Assembly: GCA_964464925.1 (NCBI GenBank)
Contig: CAYXLI010000009.1
Span: 1-64,000, forward strand
Origin: CAYXLI01 sp964464925
Lineage (GTDB): Bacteria; Acidobacteriota; Terriglobia; Bryobacterales; Bryobacteraceae
Direction of reading: 5' to 3'
DNA: 64,000 nt
The position numbers and the translations under genes are program-made. Below are positions 1 to 8,613 of the stretch, piece after piece; within the stretch, counting starts at the first letter, position 1; each line of letters begins with the position of its first letter. The notes under the pieces are model-generated. The model was not told the DNA's origin, ran no database searches, and worked only from the letters and a program-made list of their open reading frames with translations.

Positions 1-1
1 G

Positions 2-1660
2 ATGTTCGTCGTTAAGGCGCTGCTGCTGTGCCTCATCGCGCTGACCGTCGCTTTCTTACTGATCTTCCGGCCAAAGCAGACGCGTAGCGCGATCCACGCA
101 TTCAACCGCTTTGCCCGGCGGAGACGGCTGAGTGTGGTTGCCGTCACGGGATTATCGCTCGCGATCCGTCTGTCACTGTTGCCTTGGATGCCGATCCCCA
201 AGCCCGGCCCACACGATGAAGCAGGCCACCTGCTAATCGCCGACACGTTTGCTTCTGGCCGTCTGACAAATCCGGCACATCCATTCTGGAAGCATTTCGA
301 AAGCATCTATGTGTTCCATCAGCCGACGTACCTGGCGCCGTATCCACCGGGACAGGGCGCTGCGCTGGCGTTGGGGCAAGTCCTGACCGGCAAGCCGTGG
401 TTTGGCGTCTGGCTGACTGCAGGCTTGATGTGCGGAGCGATCTGCTGGATGCTACAAGGCTGGTTACCTGCGAATTGGTCCCTGCTCGGCGGGTTGATCG
501 CGGTGATGCGACTTGGCGTATTCGATTACTGGATGAACAGCTACTGGGGTGGCGCCGTCGCGGCGCTTGGCGGCGCGCTGGTTTTCGGATCTCTCGCGCG
601 TCTGTGGATCAAACCGCGCCCTCTCTATGGCATGTTGCTGGGCATTGGCTGGTCGCTGATCTGGTTTACCAGAATTTATGAAGCTCTTGTGCTCGGAACG
701 CTAATCGCGGTATTTCTGCTCGTCTGGATACGGCGAGAGTCGGGCATGGCGCTTCTGCCGTTCGGAACGCGAATCATCGCGCCAATTGCGGCTGTCCTCT
801 CGCTCGCCGCGGCGTTCACGTTCTACGATAATTGGCGCGTGACGGGCGATCCGCTCGTGGTGCCGAACCGCCTGCAACAGAAGATCTACGGCGTGCCGAT
901 GGCGTTCTATTTTCAGTCCGCAATGCCAGGCGGACCCTTTCGAATAAAAGCGATTCAGGAGAACTTCGAATGGCAAAAGAGGGAGTACATGAAACGCTAC
1001 TCGCCGAGGGAACTGATCCGTGCCGAGATCGCGATGTGTGCGCGCGTATGGAGCTTCTATGCCGGTTTTCAGTTCACACCGTTCCTACTGCTCATTCCCT
1101 TCGTAGCCATCCGGAATCCGCGGATTCGGCTGTTGCTGGGTCTCTGTCTTGTTGCCTTCGCGGCAAGCTTCCTGTACCCGATCCTGCAAGTGCACTACCT
1201 GGCCCCTTACACCAGCATGTGCTTTCTTTTTATTCTCGTCGGAATGCGATTCGCGCGGAAGTGGCGGCCATTTGGTGTCCCGGTGGGTGCCATCGCCGTT
1301 CTCGCCGCGGTCCCACTAGCGGCAATGCAGAACTGGAAAGCGCCGCAGGAGGAACTTCTTTCGGCGCGCACGCTGAAATTCGATGTCATCCGGGAACTGG
1401 AGCGGGCCGGAGGCAAACACCTGGTCTTCGTGCGCTACGCTGCGGACCATCACTTCTACAACGAGTGGGTTTACAATCGCGCGGACATTGATGCCTCTCA
1501 AATCGTTTGGGCCAGAGAGGTGGATCCTGAGAGCGACGCAGCACTGGTCCGCTATTTTGCGGACCGAAAAGTTTGGGTGATCGATGCCGACCGGCCGGGT
1601 GCGCGATTGCTGCCCTACTCGAATGCGGCCCCCGCGAATGCATCGCTGAAGAAGCCGTAG
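2..1660 (+). CDS. GT-C (family 39-like) membrane glycosyltransferase
   Basis: The protein has 552 residues if it starts at the ATG at position 2; it may begin upstream of the window. It is strongly hydrophobic, with roughly ten membrane segments. A PHDEAGHL motif (Asp72-Glu73) lies in the first extracytoplasmic loop, where GT-C enzymes such as ArnT and protein mannosyltransferases carry their acidic catalytic residues. It is followed by ADTFASGRLTNP, which I associate with an acidobacterial family-39 group. The inferred role is transfer of a sugar from a lipid-phosphate donor outside the membrane. Acceptor and sugar cannot be read from sequence. The stop lies 3 bases from the convergent rpiB. 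Confidence 0.75.
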   Translation: MFVVKALLLCLIALTVAFLLIFRPKQTRSAIHAFNRFARRRRLSVVAVTGLSLAIRLSLLPWMPIPKPGPHDEAGHLLIADTFASGRLTNPAHPFWKHFESIYVFHQPTYLAPYPPGQGAALALGQVLTGKPWFGVWLTAGLMCGAICWMLQGWLPANWSLLGGLIAVMRLGVFDYWMNSYWGGAVAALGGALVFGSLARLWIKPRPLYGMLLGIGWSLIWFTRIYEALVLGTLIAVFLLVWIRRESGMALLPFGTRIIAPIAAVLSLAAAFTFYDNWRVTGDPLVVPNRLQQKIYGVPMAFYFQSAMPGGPFRIKAIQENFEWQKREYMKRYSPRELIRAEIAMCARVWSFYAGFQFTPFLLLIPFVAIRNPRIRLLLGLCLVAFAASFLYPILQVHYLAPYTSMCFLFILVGMRFARKWRPFGVPVGAIAVLAAVPLAAMQNWKAPQEELLSARTLKFDVIRELERAGGKHLVFVRYAADHHFYNEWVYNRADIDASQIVWAREVDPESDAALVRYFADRKVWVIDADRPGARLLPYSNAAPANASLKKP

Positions 1661-1662
1661 TT

Positions 1663-2115
1663 TCAGGGCCGCTGCGCTTCCAGCGCGGCGATCTTCCGCA
1701 ATCTGCGCACATGCCGGTCCTCTCCGCTGAACTTTGCGGAAAGAAATGCGCGTACCAATTCCCGGGCAAGTTCACTGCCGATAATCCGCGAGCCGAGCAC
1801 CAGAATATTCATGTCATCGTGTTCGACGCCCTGATGGGCAGAGTACGTATCGTGGCACAGCCCGGCCCGTATGCCGTGGACCTTGTTCGCGGCGACACAA
1901 GCACCCACCCCACTGCCGCAAATGAGTATGCCGCGTTCTACGCCGCCGAATGCAACTTGTCTGCCAATGGCAGCGGCGAAGTCGGGATAATCGTCCGGTT
2001 GGCCGGACTGGCAGGTTCCGAGGTCTTCGACGACGTGGCCCAGACCGCGAAGATACTGGGCTAGGTCATTCTTCATTTCGAAGCCGGCGTGGTCCGCTGC
2101 GACGGCCAGGTGCAT
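1663..2115 (-). CDS. rpiB: Ribose-5-phosphate isomerase B (RpiB/LacAB family)
   Basis: The 150-residue protein interconverts ribose 5-phosphate and ribulose 5-phosphate in the pentose phosphate pathway, in the cytoplasm. It has the family ADHAGFEMK motif at residues 7-15, the catalytic Cys66 in ILICGSGVG, and the AANKVHGIRAGLC and HDDMNILVLGSRIIG segments. The ATG at 2113-2115 is chosen because an AGGAGG-like ribosome site sits just upstream; a longer frame to 2187 adds 24 residues with no family resemblance. The length matches the family (about 145-155). LacA/LacB or allose isomerase activity is possible, but RpiB is the commonest role for a single copy. Confidence 0.9.
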   Translation of the reverse strand: MHLAVAADHAGFEMKNDLAQYLRGLGHVVEDLGTCQSGQPDDYPDFAAAIGRQVAFGGVERGILICGSGVGACVAANKVHGIRAGLCHDTYSAHQGVEHDDMNILVLGSRIIGSELARELVRAFLSAKFSGEDRHVRRLRKIAALEAQRP

Positions 2116-2372
2116 GAGAGACCCTCCTACCTGGACAGCATAATGGAAAGCCCCACTACTCCTGCAACTGCCAGGATACGCAGCCATCCAGGAGACCAGT
2201 TGCCGCCGGTCCGCCTGATCGCCCGTGAGTTGAGCCGGCGCGGAGGATTAGGAAAAACGAACCGTTTGCATTTAGCCGTCCACAAGCACGTGCCGCAGTG
2301 GGTCAGCGATCTGCCGTACAATCTACATTTCATTCAAAGAGGCGTCGGGGATATTGCGGTACCATCGCGACA

Positions 2373-3104
2373 ATGGCTGCTTCCTCACAGCTCGTTCCCG
2401 CCGATCCGCCTGTTCCTGACACCACGCGGCTTGTGCTCCAGCCTTTTGTCGATGCCGGATTAGCAATCCTCGCCGGTCTGGCACTCGGAGTATTGGTGGC
2501 ACTCCTTTGGAAGGTGCGCTCGGGACATTTTAGGGGCGGCGATACGGCAATATTGCTCGTGCTCTCCGAAGCTCCCTTCGTCTTGGTGGGACTGTGGCGG
2601 GTACGGCGCAATTTGAAGCTGAACCTGGTTTCAGATGAGGTCTTCACGGGCGATCTGAAGCGCGGATTAGCAGCCGGCTTGCTGACGGGAGGAGGGATCC
2701 TGCTGGCAGGTATCGGGCTGATCAGTTTACTGGCAAAAACCTTCGGATCGCAAAATCTGCCGCGTGTGCTGGAAGAGATGCTGGCAGGAACGACGGGCTG
2801 GCGCGCCGCGATCGTGGTTTCCGTCATTGCAGTGCTCGGCCCGATAGCGGAGGAACTGTTCTTCCGGGCAGGGATGTTCGCGCCGCTCTATTCTTCGGGA
2901 CGGTTCTGGTTGGGCGCGCTCCTGTCGTCTGCCCTGTTCTCGCTGGCGCACATGAACTTGTTGCTTTCGCCGTATTACTTCGTGCTCGGAATCGTTTTGT
3001 GCGGAGTCTTCGCCGCGACACGAAACCTGGTGGCTCCGATGGTGGCCCACATCACGCTGAATGCAACCGCCTGTGCGGTCTTTCTCCTTCAGCGCCCGCA
3101 TTGA
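2373..3104 (+). CDS. CPBP family intramembrane metalloprotease
   Basis: The protein has 243 residues from the ATG at 2373 and several membrane segments. It carries the three motifs of the CPBP (CAAX protease/Abi) family: EELFFR (the EExxxR motif), FSLAH (FxxxH) and a late HITLNA (HxxxNA). In relatives these bind a metal inside the membrane. The family includes prenyl-protein endopeptidases and bacteriocin self-immunity proteins; the substrate here is unknown. The upstream frame extends to 2298 but adds a non-family tail. A TACCAT hexamer at 2361-2366 ends 6 bases before the ATG and could be a -10 box giving a leaderless message. Confidence 0.8.
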   Translation: MAASSQLVPADPPVPDTTRLVLQPFVDAGLAILAGLALGVLVALLWKVRSGHFRGGDTAILLVLSEAPFVLVGLWRVRRNLKLNLVSDEVFTGDLKRGLAAGLLTGGGILLAGIGLISLLAKTFGSQNLPRVLEEMLAGTTGWRAAIVVSVIAVLGPIAEELFFRAGMFAPLYSSGRFWLGALLSSALFSLAHMNLLLSPYYFVLGIVLCGVFAATRNLVAPMVAHITLNATACAVFLLQRPH

Positions 3105-3215
3105 TCACGACCTCAGGGCGCGGGCGGGTAAACTGAAAGTCTTAAGCGCTTTGAAGATCCCGTGTTCCGGCCGGGAAGCTGATCGAACCCGATTTCTAAC
3201 TGACGAACAACACCC

Positions 3216-3875
3216 ATGAGCTTCTCCCTGGAGCACCTCGTACGCAGACCCCAGATCGTATCCGATCAACCTCCACCCATGCTGATTTTGCTGCACGGGG
3301 TCGGCAGCAATGAAGAGGATCTGATGGGACTCGCGCCGCAGTTGGACGGGCGCTTTCTGATCGTGAGCGCACGTGCTCCGATAACGCTCGGACCTGGATC
3401 GTTCGCATGGTTCCACGTCCAGTTCGCTCCGGCCGGCTTCCTCATGAATCCGCTGGAAGCGGAAGCCAGCCGTAAAAAACTTATGCAGTTCGTGGACGAG
3501 GCGGTGCGCGAGTACCAGGCGGATCCCAAACGCGTCTACCTCATGGGGTTCAGCCAAGGCTGCATCATGAGTATTTACGCCGCATTGACAGAACCGGAGA
3601 AGTTCGCCGGCGTCGTGGGGATGTCGGGCAGACTGCTTCCCGAAGCCGTGCCGGGCCTGGCCTCCAGGGACCGGTTGAAGCATTTGGAAATTATCGTTGT
3701 GCACGGAACGCAAGACCAGGTGATCCCAATCGAGTACGGCCGCGAGATTCGGGACCAGTTGAACGCACTGCCGGTAAAGTTCGGTTACAAAGAATACCCG
3801 ATGGGGCATTACGTCTCACCGGAAAGCTTCGCCGACGTCACCCGTTGGCTGAGCGAGCGTCTCGATAAGCAGTGA
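3216..3875 (+). CDS. Alpha/beta hydrolase, carboxylesterase/phospholipase type
   Basis: The protein has 219 residues and an alpha/beta hydrolase fold of the YpfH/carboxylesterase group. The expected triad is visible: Ser113 in the GFSQG nucleophile elbow, Asp167 in HGTQDQVIP, and His198 in PMGHYVS. LLHGVGSNEEDL near residue 25 supplies the oxyanion region. There is no signal peptide, so it should act in the cytoplasm on acyl esters or lysophospholipids. The stop overlaps the GTG start of the DedA-rhodanese gene by four bases, so the two are probably co-transcribed. Confidence 0.85.
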   Translation: MSFSLEHLVRRPQIVSDQPPPMLILLHGVGSNEEDLMGLAPQLDGRFLIVSARAPITLGPGSFAWFHVQFAPAGFLMNPLEAEASRKKLMQFVDEAVREYQADPKRVYLMGFSQGCIMSIYAALTEPEKFAGVVGMSGRLLPEAVPGLASRDRLKHLEIIVVHGTQDQVIPIEYGREIRDQLNALPVKFGYKEYPMGHYVSPESFADVTRWLSERLDKQ

Positions 3876-4810
3876 AGACGCTGATCCACTTTCTGATTCA
3901 GCACGGCTACGTCGTTCTTTTCGCGTCCGTGCTGGCGGAACAGGTGGGAGTTCCATTACCCGCAGTTCCCTTCCTGCTTGCAATGGGAGCACTGGCCGGG
4001 CTTGGCCAATTCTCTCTTGTCATTGCGTTCCTGCTCTCGGTGTTGGCGTGCGTCATAGGAGATGCGATCTGGTATGCGCTCGGGCGAGCGCGGGGGAATT
4101 CCGTCCTCAAACTGCTGTGCAGGATTTCGCTCGAACCGGACTCCTGCGTGAATCAGACGCGCGATGCGTTTGGGCGGCAGGGCTCGCGCGCGCTGCTGAT
4201 CGCTAAATTCGTCCCCGGATTGAGCACCATGGCGCCTCCGATGGCGGGGCTGACGCGTATGCCGTTCGGCCGGTTTGTGCTGGCGGATACCGCCGGCAGT
4301 ATGTTCTGGGCGGCAAGTTTCCTGACGCTCGGCTATCTGTTCCACGACCAGGTGGAAGTAATCGCCGAGGCTGTGGGGCGGTTCGGATCCGCGGCTGGCT
4401 TCGTTGCCGTTGGCCTTCTGGGAGCGTGGATCGCATTCAAGTACGTGCAGCGCCGCCGCTTCGTGCATAGCCTGCGCACGGCGCGAATCTCACCGCAGTC
4501 GGTTTACGAACAAATGGAGAAGGGCCAGCCGCTGACGATCCTCGATATGCGCCACGACACCGGTGAAGGGGATCCGATTGTGCCAGGCGCGATTCGCATG
4601 CTGCTGGAGGATCTCGATGCGAGGTATAAGGAACTGCCCCGCGACCGGGACATCATTCTCTATTGCACTTGACCGAACGAGGCCACCAGCGCCCGTGCGG
4701 CGCTACGGCTGAAAGCCAAAGGGATCACGCGTGTCCGGCCGCTGGAGGGTGGTCTGGACGCCTGGATCAACCAGGGCTACCCGACAGAATCTATCGGAAA
4801 ACGGGCTTAA
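3872..4810 (+). CDS. DedA-rhodanese fusion with in-frame TGA (candidate selenoprotein)
   Basis: Residues 1-195 are a DedA/SNARE-associated membrane protein (AKFVPGLSTMAPPMAGLT motif), of a family linked to lipid scrambling and membrane potential. Residues from about 205 on are a cytoplasmic rhodanese domain. Translation meets TGA at 4670-4672, right after ILYCT (catalytic Cys265, then Thr266). The same frame then continues for 45 residues of intact rhodanese (PNEATSARAALRLKAKGI, then EGGLDAWINQGYP) to TAA at 4808-4810. From memory, homologues have Cys-X-Cys-Pro-Asn-Glu here, so TGA stands at a cysteine codon. With read-through the protein has 312 residues; without it, 266 and a broken rhodanese. 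The GTG start overlaps the esterase stop. The extended end overlaps the convergent adaptor by 20 bases. A SECIS-like hairpin follows the TGA. Confidence 0.75.
4681..4710 (+). promoter_or_regulatory. SECIS-like hairpin just after the in-frame TGA
   Basis: The upper stem is a perfect six-pair helix, AGCGCC (4688-4693) with GGCGCT (4699-4704), closing a five-base CGTGC loop. A lower stem GGCC/GGCT (4681-4684 with 4707-4710, one G-U pair) is separated from it by a small internal loop. The apical loop begins 22 bases after the TGA and has G as its second base. Bacterial SECIS elements are known to sit in the coding region shortly after the UGA, with a G among the first two loop bases. GC-rich coding DNA can form such hairpins by chance. 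Confidence 0.45.
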
Positions 4811-6044
4811 CTTCGTCGCCGGATTTCAGGGAGCGATCCACGGGGAGCGCGACTGCGTCCCCTTCCGACAGACCGGAGATTACCTGAATCCGCGTAACGC
4901 TCGAGATGCCGGGGCTGATGGGCTGCCACACCACCTTGCTTCCCTGCAGTTTCAGAACTCCGTTCTGCGTGCCTTCGCGCCGCAGCGCCTCTTTCGGTAG
5001 AGCGATGGCATTCTGAACTGTTTTCGACCGGATCTCCGCGTTGATGTTGGTGCCCGGCAGTAGCGTGAGGTCCGGATTATCAATGACGCAGGAGACCTCG
5101 CCGACCTGGCGCGTGCCGAGCGCGGTCACCTCCGTCGGTACGCGATCCACCTCTCCCTTCCACTGCCTGCCGGGCAGTGCGTCCCAGGTAATGAGGACGG
5201 GCATCCCTTTGGCTACACGGCCAAGTTCCGGCTCATCCACATAGACCTTGACCACAAGCTTATTCAGCACGCCGATACTGGCGACCAGATCACCCGCATT
5301 CAGGAAGGCGCCTGGCTTTAGCTCAATCTGGTATACGATGCCGTTCATGGGGCTCCTGATTATGCCCTGTTCGACATGAACTCTCGCAGCACCTGCGGCG
5401 GCCTGGGCCTCACGGACGCGCGCCTGCGCGGCCTCCCGATCCGGAGCACTCACCAGCGAAATCCGCCTCGACTCCAAAGACTGAATCCGCAATTGAATCT
5501 TCTGAACTGCTTCCCTGGCCTGGGTCACGTCATATTGCGTGGCGGCGTTCTTTGCGGCCAACTTCTCTAACGATGCGAGGTCGCGCTGCGCGTTGGCCAA
5601 CTCCGCACGGGCCTGATTCAGGCTGCTCTCGATCTCGGTGCGATCCGTTGCGCGTCCGCCCTGCCGGGTGACTTGCGCGTCTGCCTGTGCGCCAGCGATT
5701 CTCGCAACCGCACTAGCCAGTTCACTGCGAGCTTCCGCTGTATCCATCTGCACCAGAACCTGCCCCTTCTTCACGGTGTCTCCACGGTGAACCAGCACGC
5801 GATCCACCGGACCGGGCCGCTCCGCACGAAGAGACTCCCACTCGATGGGTTCCACCTTCCCGTTCGTAGTAAGCGCACTTTCGATCGTCTCGCGAGTTAC
5901 GCGCGTGAACGGCACCTCGGGAGGAGCGGAACGGCGCAGCAGTCCCCAGCCCGCCAATGCGAGCACGGTTATCAAAATTAAAAGGAATCCGCGTCTCAAG
6001 CCTTCGTGGCGTTCGGCAGAATCACCGTCTTCCCCGATTGCCAT
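4791..6044 (-). CDS. HlyD/MacA-type efflux periplasmic adaptor
   Basis: From the ATG at 6044 the protein has 417 residues. A membrane anchor lies near residues 19-35, then a barrel-sandwich half (VLVHRGDTVKKGQVLVQMD), a long Ala/Gln/Glu-rich coiled-coil hairpin, the second lipoyl half (IIRSPMNGIVYQIELKPGAFL), a beta-barrel and a membrane-proximal domain. This is the membrane fusion protein of an RND or MacB-type exporter. No transporter or outer-membrane channel is beside it. The start is uncertain: a TTG at 5999 exactly overlaps the dehydrogenase stop (TTGA) and would remove the first 15 residues. The gene follows the dehydrogenase on the same strand and is probably co-transcribed with it. 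Confidence 0.85.
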   Translation of the reverse strand: MAIGEDGDSAERHEGLRRGFLLILITVLALAGWGLLRRSAPPEVPFTRVTRETIESALTTNGKVEPIEWESLRAERPGPVDRVLVHRGDTVKKGQVLVQMDTAEARSELASAVARIAGAQADAQVTRQGGRATDRTEIESSLNQARAELANAQRDLASLEKLAAKNAATQYDVTQAREAVQKIQLRIQSLESRRISLVSAPDREAAQARVREAQAAAGAARVHVEQGIIRSPMNGIVYQIELKPGAFLNAGDLVASIGVLNKLVVKVYVDEPELGRVAKGMPVLITWDALPGRQWKGEVDRVPTEVTALGTRQVGEVSCVIDNPDLTLLPGTNINAEIRSKTVQNAIALPKEALRREGTQNGVLKLQGSKVVWQPISPGISSVTRIQVISGLSEGDAVALPVDRSLKSGDEVKPVFR

Positions 6045-7111
6045 CCTTTCGTCGTCTGTAACGCTTGGTCTGCCTGGTCCAGGGGGAACCGGTGCGTAAT
6101 CTGACGCGCGAAATGGTGTTTCCATTCCGTTGTTTCAAGCAGACGCAGTGCTTTATCCACGTGGCGCGGCTCAAACCCCCAGGATCCGATCATCTGCAAC
6201 TGCTTGCGGGTGATGGTGTGCGGGTTGAACGAGATGTTCCCCGCATTAGCGTATTGACCGAGGACCAGGTACTTCGCACCATCGCGACAGTAGTCCAAGC
6301 CCTCGTTCACCGCCTCGGGCAGACCGACACACTCTATTACGACGTCGGCTCCATAGGGAGTCGTTTCGCTCAGCACTTTCTCGCGGCGCTCCGCCAGGTC
6401 AGGGTAGGCGTTCACATCGATCACTGCATCGGCCCCGAATTCCCGGGCGAGTTCTAGCCGGTGCAATGGTCCGCCGATCACGACGGTGTGGGCGGCGCCG
6501 GATTCCTTCGCCACTGCAAGGGCGGCCAGACCCACCGGTCCGCTGCCTTGAACGACTACGAGGTCGCCTTCGGCTACGGGGGCACGCTCCAGGCCGTGAA
6601 TCGCGGTGGTCAGGGCGCAACCTGCGCCCACAACAGATTCAGTGGGCAATGCGTCAGGTATACGAAAGATAGAAGTACCGGCGCGCAGCAGAATCATCTC
6701 GGCGTATCCGCCTCGCAGGTGCGGCGCCTCATCGGCGCGGTAAGAAATGCCGTATGCTTTGCGGGATGTGCAGCGGGTCGGTTGACCCTTTTCCCGGCAG
6801 TAGTAGCATTCGCCGCAGGAGATGGAACTCGCCCAGCATACGCGGTCACCTTCCCGCAGCGCCGTTCCGCGCCAGTCGGCATGAAGCCCGGGACCGATCT
6901 TCTCGATCCGCCCTACCGTTTCGTGCCCCAGGATCACAGGAATAGGGATGGCCAACTGACCAAGCCAAAGGTGGACGTCCGTCCCGCAGATACCCGCCAT
7001 TTCGACGCGCACCAACGCCTCGCCCGGCTTCAACTCATCAGGCAGAGGGAATTCCCGGATTTCCAGCGGCTTCCCAAATTCGGTAAGAACTGCAGCACGG
7101 ACCTTCATCAT
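5996..7111 (-). CDS. Zinc-dependent MDR alcohol dehydrogenase
   Basis: The 371-residue protein is a medium-chain dehydrogenase/reductase. Catalytic zinc ligands are visible as Cys42 (ICGTD) and His63 (GHETVG). The structural zinc site is Cys99, Cys102, Cys105 and Cys114 (CGECYYCREKGQPTRC). The nucleotide fold shows GSGPVG at 189-194. The exact alcohol or polyol substrate cannot be assigned. The ATG at 7109-7111 overlaps the TGA of the upstream gene (ATGA). A longer frame to 7147 adds a non-family tail. Its own 3' end runs into the efflux adaptor gene. Confidence 0.88.
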   Translation of the reverse strand: MMKVRAAVLTEFGKPLEIREFPLPDELKPGEALVRVEMAGICGTDVHLWLGQLAIPIPVILGHETVGRIEKIGPGLHADWRGTALREGDRVCWASSISCGECYYCREKGQPTRCTSRKAYGISYRADEAPHLRGGYAEMILLRAGTSIFRIPDALPTESVVGAGCALTTAIHGLERAPVAEGDLVVVQGSGPVGLAALAVAKESGAAHTVVIGGPLHRLELAREFGADAVIDVNAYPDLAERREKVLSETTPYGADVVIECVGLPEAVNEGLDYCRDGAKYLVLGQYANAGNISFNPHTITRKQLQMIGSWGFEPRHVDKALRLLETTEWKHHFARQITHRFPLDQADQALQTTKGWQSGKTVILPNATKA

Positions 7112-7662
7112 TTTGTTTTTGCGCACCAGTCGAACAATAACTGCCATTCGGCGCGTTGGATCTCCATGGCCAGCCGTTCGTCAGCCGAGCCCGGCTTCCG
7201 CCTCGCCGATTCGCAGAATTCGATAAACGCGAAGGGATCCCAGGCGTTGCCAACCCCGAATGATCCACCCCGCGCTTCCACTATACCCGCCGCCACGTCA
7301 CGCAACGCAGGGAAGATCATATGCTTTCCTGTGCGGCGAAACCAGTAGGCAGCGTTGTCCGGATCGGGCTCCTGGCGATGCATAATGCCATGCCAGAAAC
7401 TTCCCTCCGAAGAAGAGATGTTCTGTGAGAGTGCGTGCGATTCCTCATGAAATGAGAAATAAAGCAACAGGCCACTGAGCGCAGCCTCCGGATGACGGCT
7501 GTTCGGAAACAGATCGTTCGCCCGTTTGCCTTCGAGAGCATTTCTTGCGCCCGCCGGCGCGGTACCGGCCGCCAGCGCCATCAGGCGTTCGCCGTCACCG
7601 TCGAGCGCCAAAATCGTTTCTACCTCTTTACCGTAACTGGAAGAATCGAATGGAATGATCAA
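7108..7662 (-). CDS. Conserved-looking protein of unknown function
   Basis: I do not recognise a named family. From a TTG at 7662 the protein has 184 residues; the open frame reaches 7713, but the added residues look non-coding and would crowd the divergent patatin gene. It has no signal peptide or membrane segment. It contains FHEESHALSQNISS, a HEExH-like string, and then SFWHGIMHRQEPDPDNAAYW, both rich in His, Trp and acidic residues. It overlaps the zinc dehydrogenase start by four bases and so is probably co-transcribed with it. The start is uncertain. Confidence 0.65.
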   Translation of the reverse strand: MIIPFDSSSYGKEVETILALDGDGERLMALAAGTAPAGARNALEGKRANDLFPNSRHPEAALSGLLLYFSFHEESHALSQNISSSEGSFWHGIMHRQEPDPDNAAYWFRRTGKHMIFPALRDVAAGIVEARGGSFGVGNAWDPFAFIEFCESARRKPGSADERLAMEIQRAEWQLLFDWCAKTK

Positions 7663-7743
7663 AATACTATTTTGGCAGAAAGGTACATCGGGGAATCCGT
7701 AACCGAAACGCAAGTTGAAGAATCGAATGTCATGGGAGCGCGC

Positions 7744-8526
7744 ATGGGGTTGAAAGGGAAAACGGCCTTAGTTTTTTCCGCCGGGGGGATGTACGGCGCC
7801 TATCAAGCCGGCGTCTGGCTTGAATTGGAAAAGGTGTTTAGACCGGATCTCGTCGTGGGCGCATCCATCGGCTCGCTCAACGGCTGGTTCGTCGCCGGGG
7901 GCGTTCCCGCCTCAGACCTGGTCCATCGGTGGCTGACCCTGCACGATGCGGCTGATCATCAGTTCCAGATTCCGCGGTATCTGTCCGATGGATTCGTCCG
8001 GGGCCACATGGTCGAGAAGTGGATTCGTGAGATCTTCTCCGTTGCGAAGCCTCGCTGTGAGTACGCCCTGGTTACGACGGAACTCTGCACCATGCGCCCG
8101 CGGCTCTTTCAGTGGCCGGATCTGAATTGGACCCACCTGGCGGCTTCCTGCGCCGTGCCGCTCTTGCTGAAGCAGCATCGGATTGACGGATCCCTGCACG
8201 CCGACGGAGGCCTTGTGGACCCGCTACCGGTCTGGGCGGCTCTGGAATTGGGCGCACAACAGATCGTTGCAGTGAATCTGCTGGTGAACCGGCCGGTTGC
8301 GGTTCGAGCCGCCGCTCGAATCGCTGGGCTTTGCGGAAACTATCGCCGTCCCGACACGAGCGGGGTCGATCTGCTGTTGATCGAACCGTCAGGATCGCTC
8401 GGTACGATTCGTGACGCTATGTACTGGACGCCCTCCAACACGGATGCCCTGATCGCGATGGGCCAGGCGGATGCTCGCGCGGCGCTGCGGGGTTGCCATT
8501 GGCTTGATACCAAAGCCGCAGCGTGA
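7744..8526 (+). CDS. Patatin-like phospholipase
   Basis: The 260-residue protein has the patatin catalytic pair: Ser41 in GASIG (GxSxG) and Asp154 in HADGGLVDPLP (DGG/A motif). The glycine-rich oxyanion loop is SAGGMYGAYQAG (12-23). This is a RssA/YchK-type acyl hydrolase, expected to act on phospholipid or acyl esters in the cytoplasm or at the membrane. The ATG at 7744 is preferred over 7732 because GGGAG lies six bases before it. The open frame runs back to 7492 but overlaps the divergent gene and has no family sequence. The gene is divergent from the unknown gene at 7108-7662. Confidence 0.85.
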   Translation: MGLKGKTALVFSAGGMYGAYQAGVWLELEKVFRPDLVVGASIGSLNGWFVAGGVPASDLVHRWLTLHDAADHQFQIPRYLSDGFVRGHMVEKWIREIFSVAKPRCEYALVTTELCTMRPRLFQWPDLNWTHLAASCAVPLLLKQHRIDGSLHADGGLVDPLPVWAALELGAQQIVAVNLLVNRPVAVRAAARIAGLCGNYRRPDTSGVDLLLIEPSGSLGTIRDAMYWTPSNTDALIAMGQADARAALRGCHWLDTKAAA

Positions 8527-8613
8527 ATTAACCCTCGCAAGATGAAACATTTAGTTGTAGAATGTTTTGAACGTGGATGCTTGTTTCTGTTTTGCCAAGG
8601 GGAGAATTGAACA

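Noticed and set aside
2127..2333. 68-codon minus-strand frame with a hydrophobic end, upstream of rpiB
   Set aside because: It has no clear ribosome site and a non-protein-like N-terminal half. A 35-residue version would need a rare start. It remains possible but unsupported.
3105..3809. 234-codon frame antisense to the esterase
   Set aside because: The esterase has all catalytic motifs on the plus strand. The antisense product is His/Gln-rich and has no domain.
4663..4810. Frameshift explanation for the split rhodanese domain
   Set aside because: The sequence after the TGA is in the same frame as before it, so no shift is needed. Only a stop-codon change or recoding explains it.
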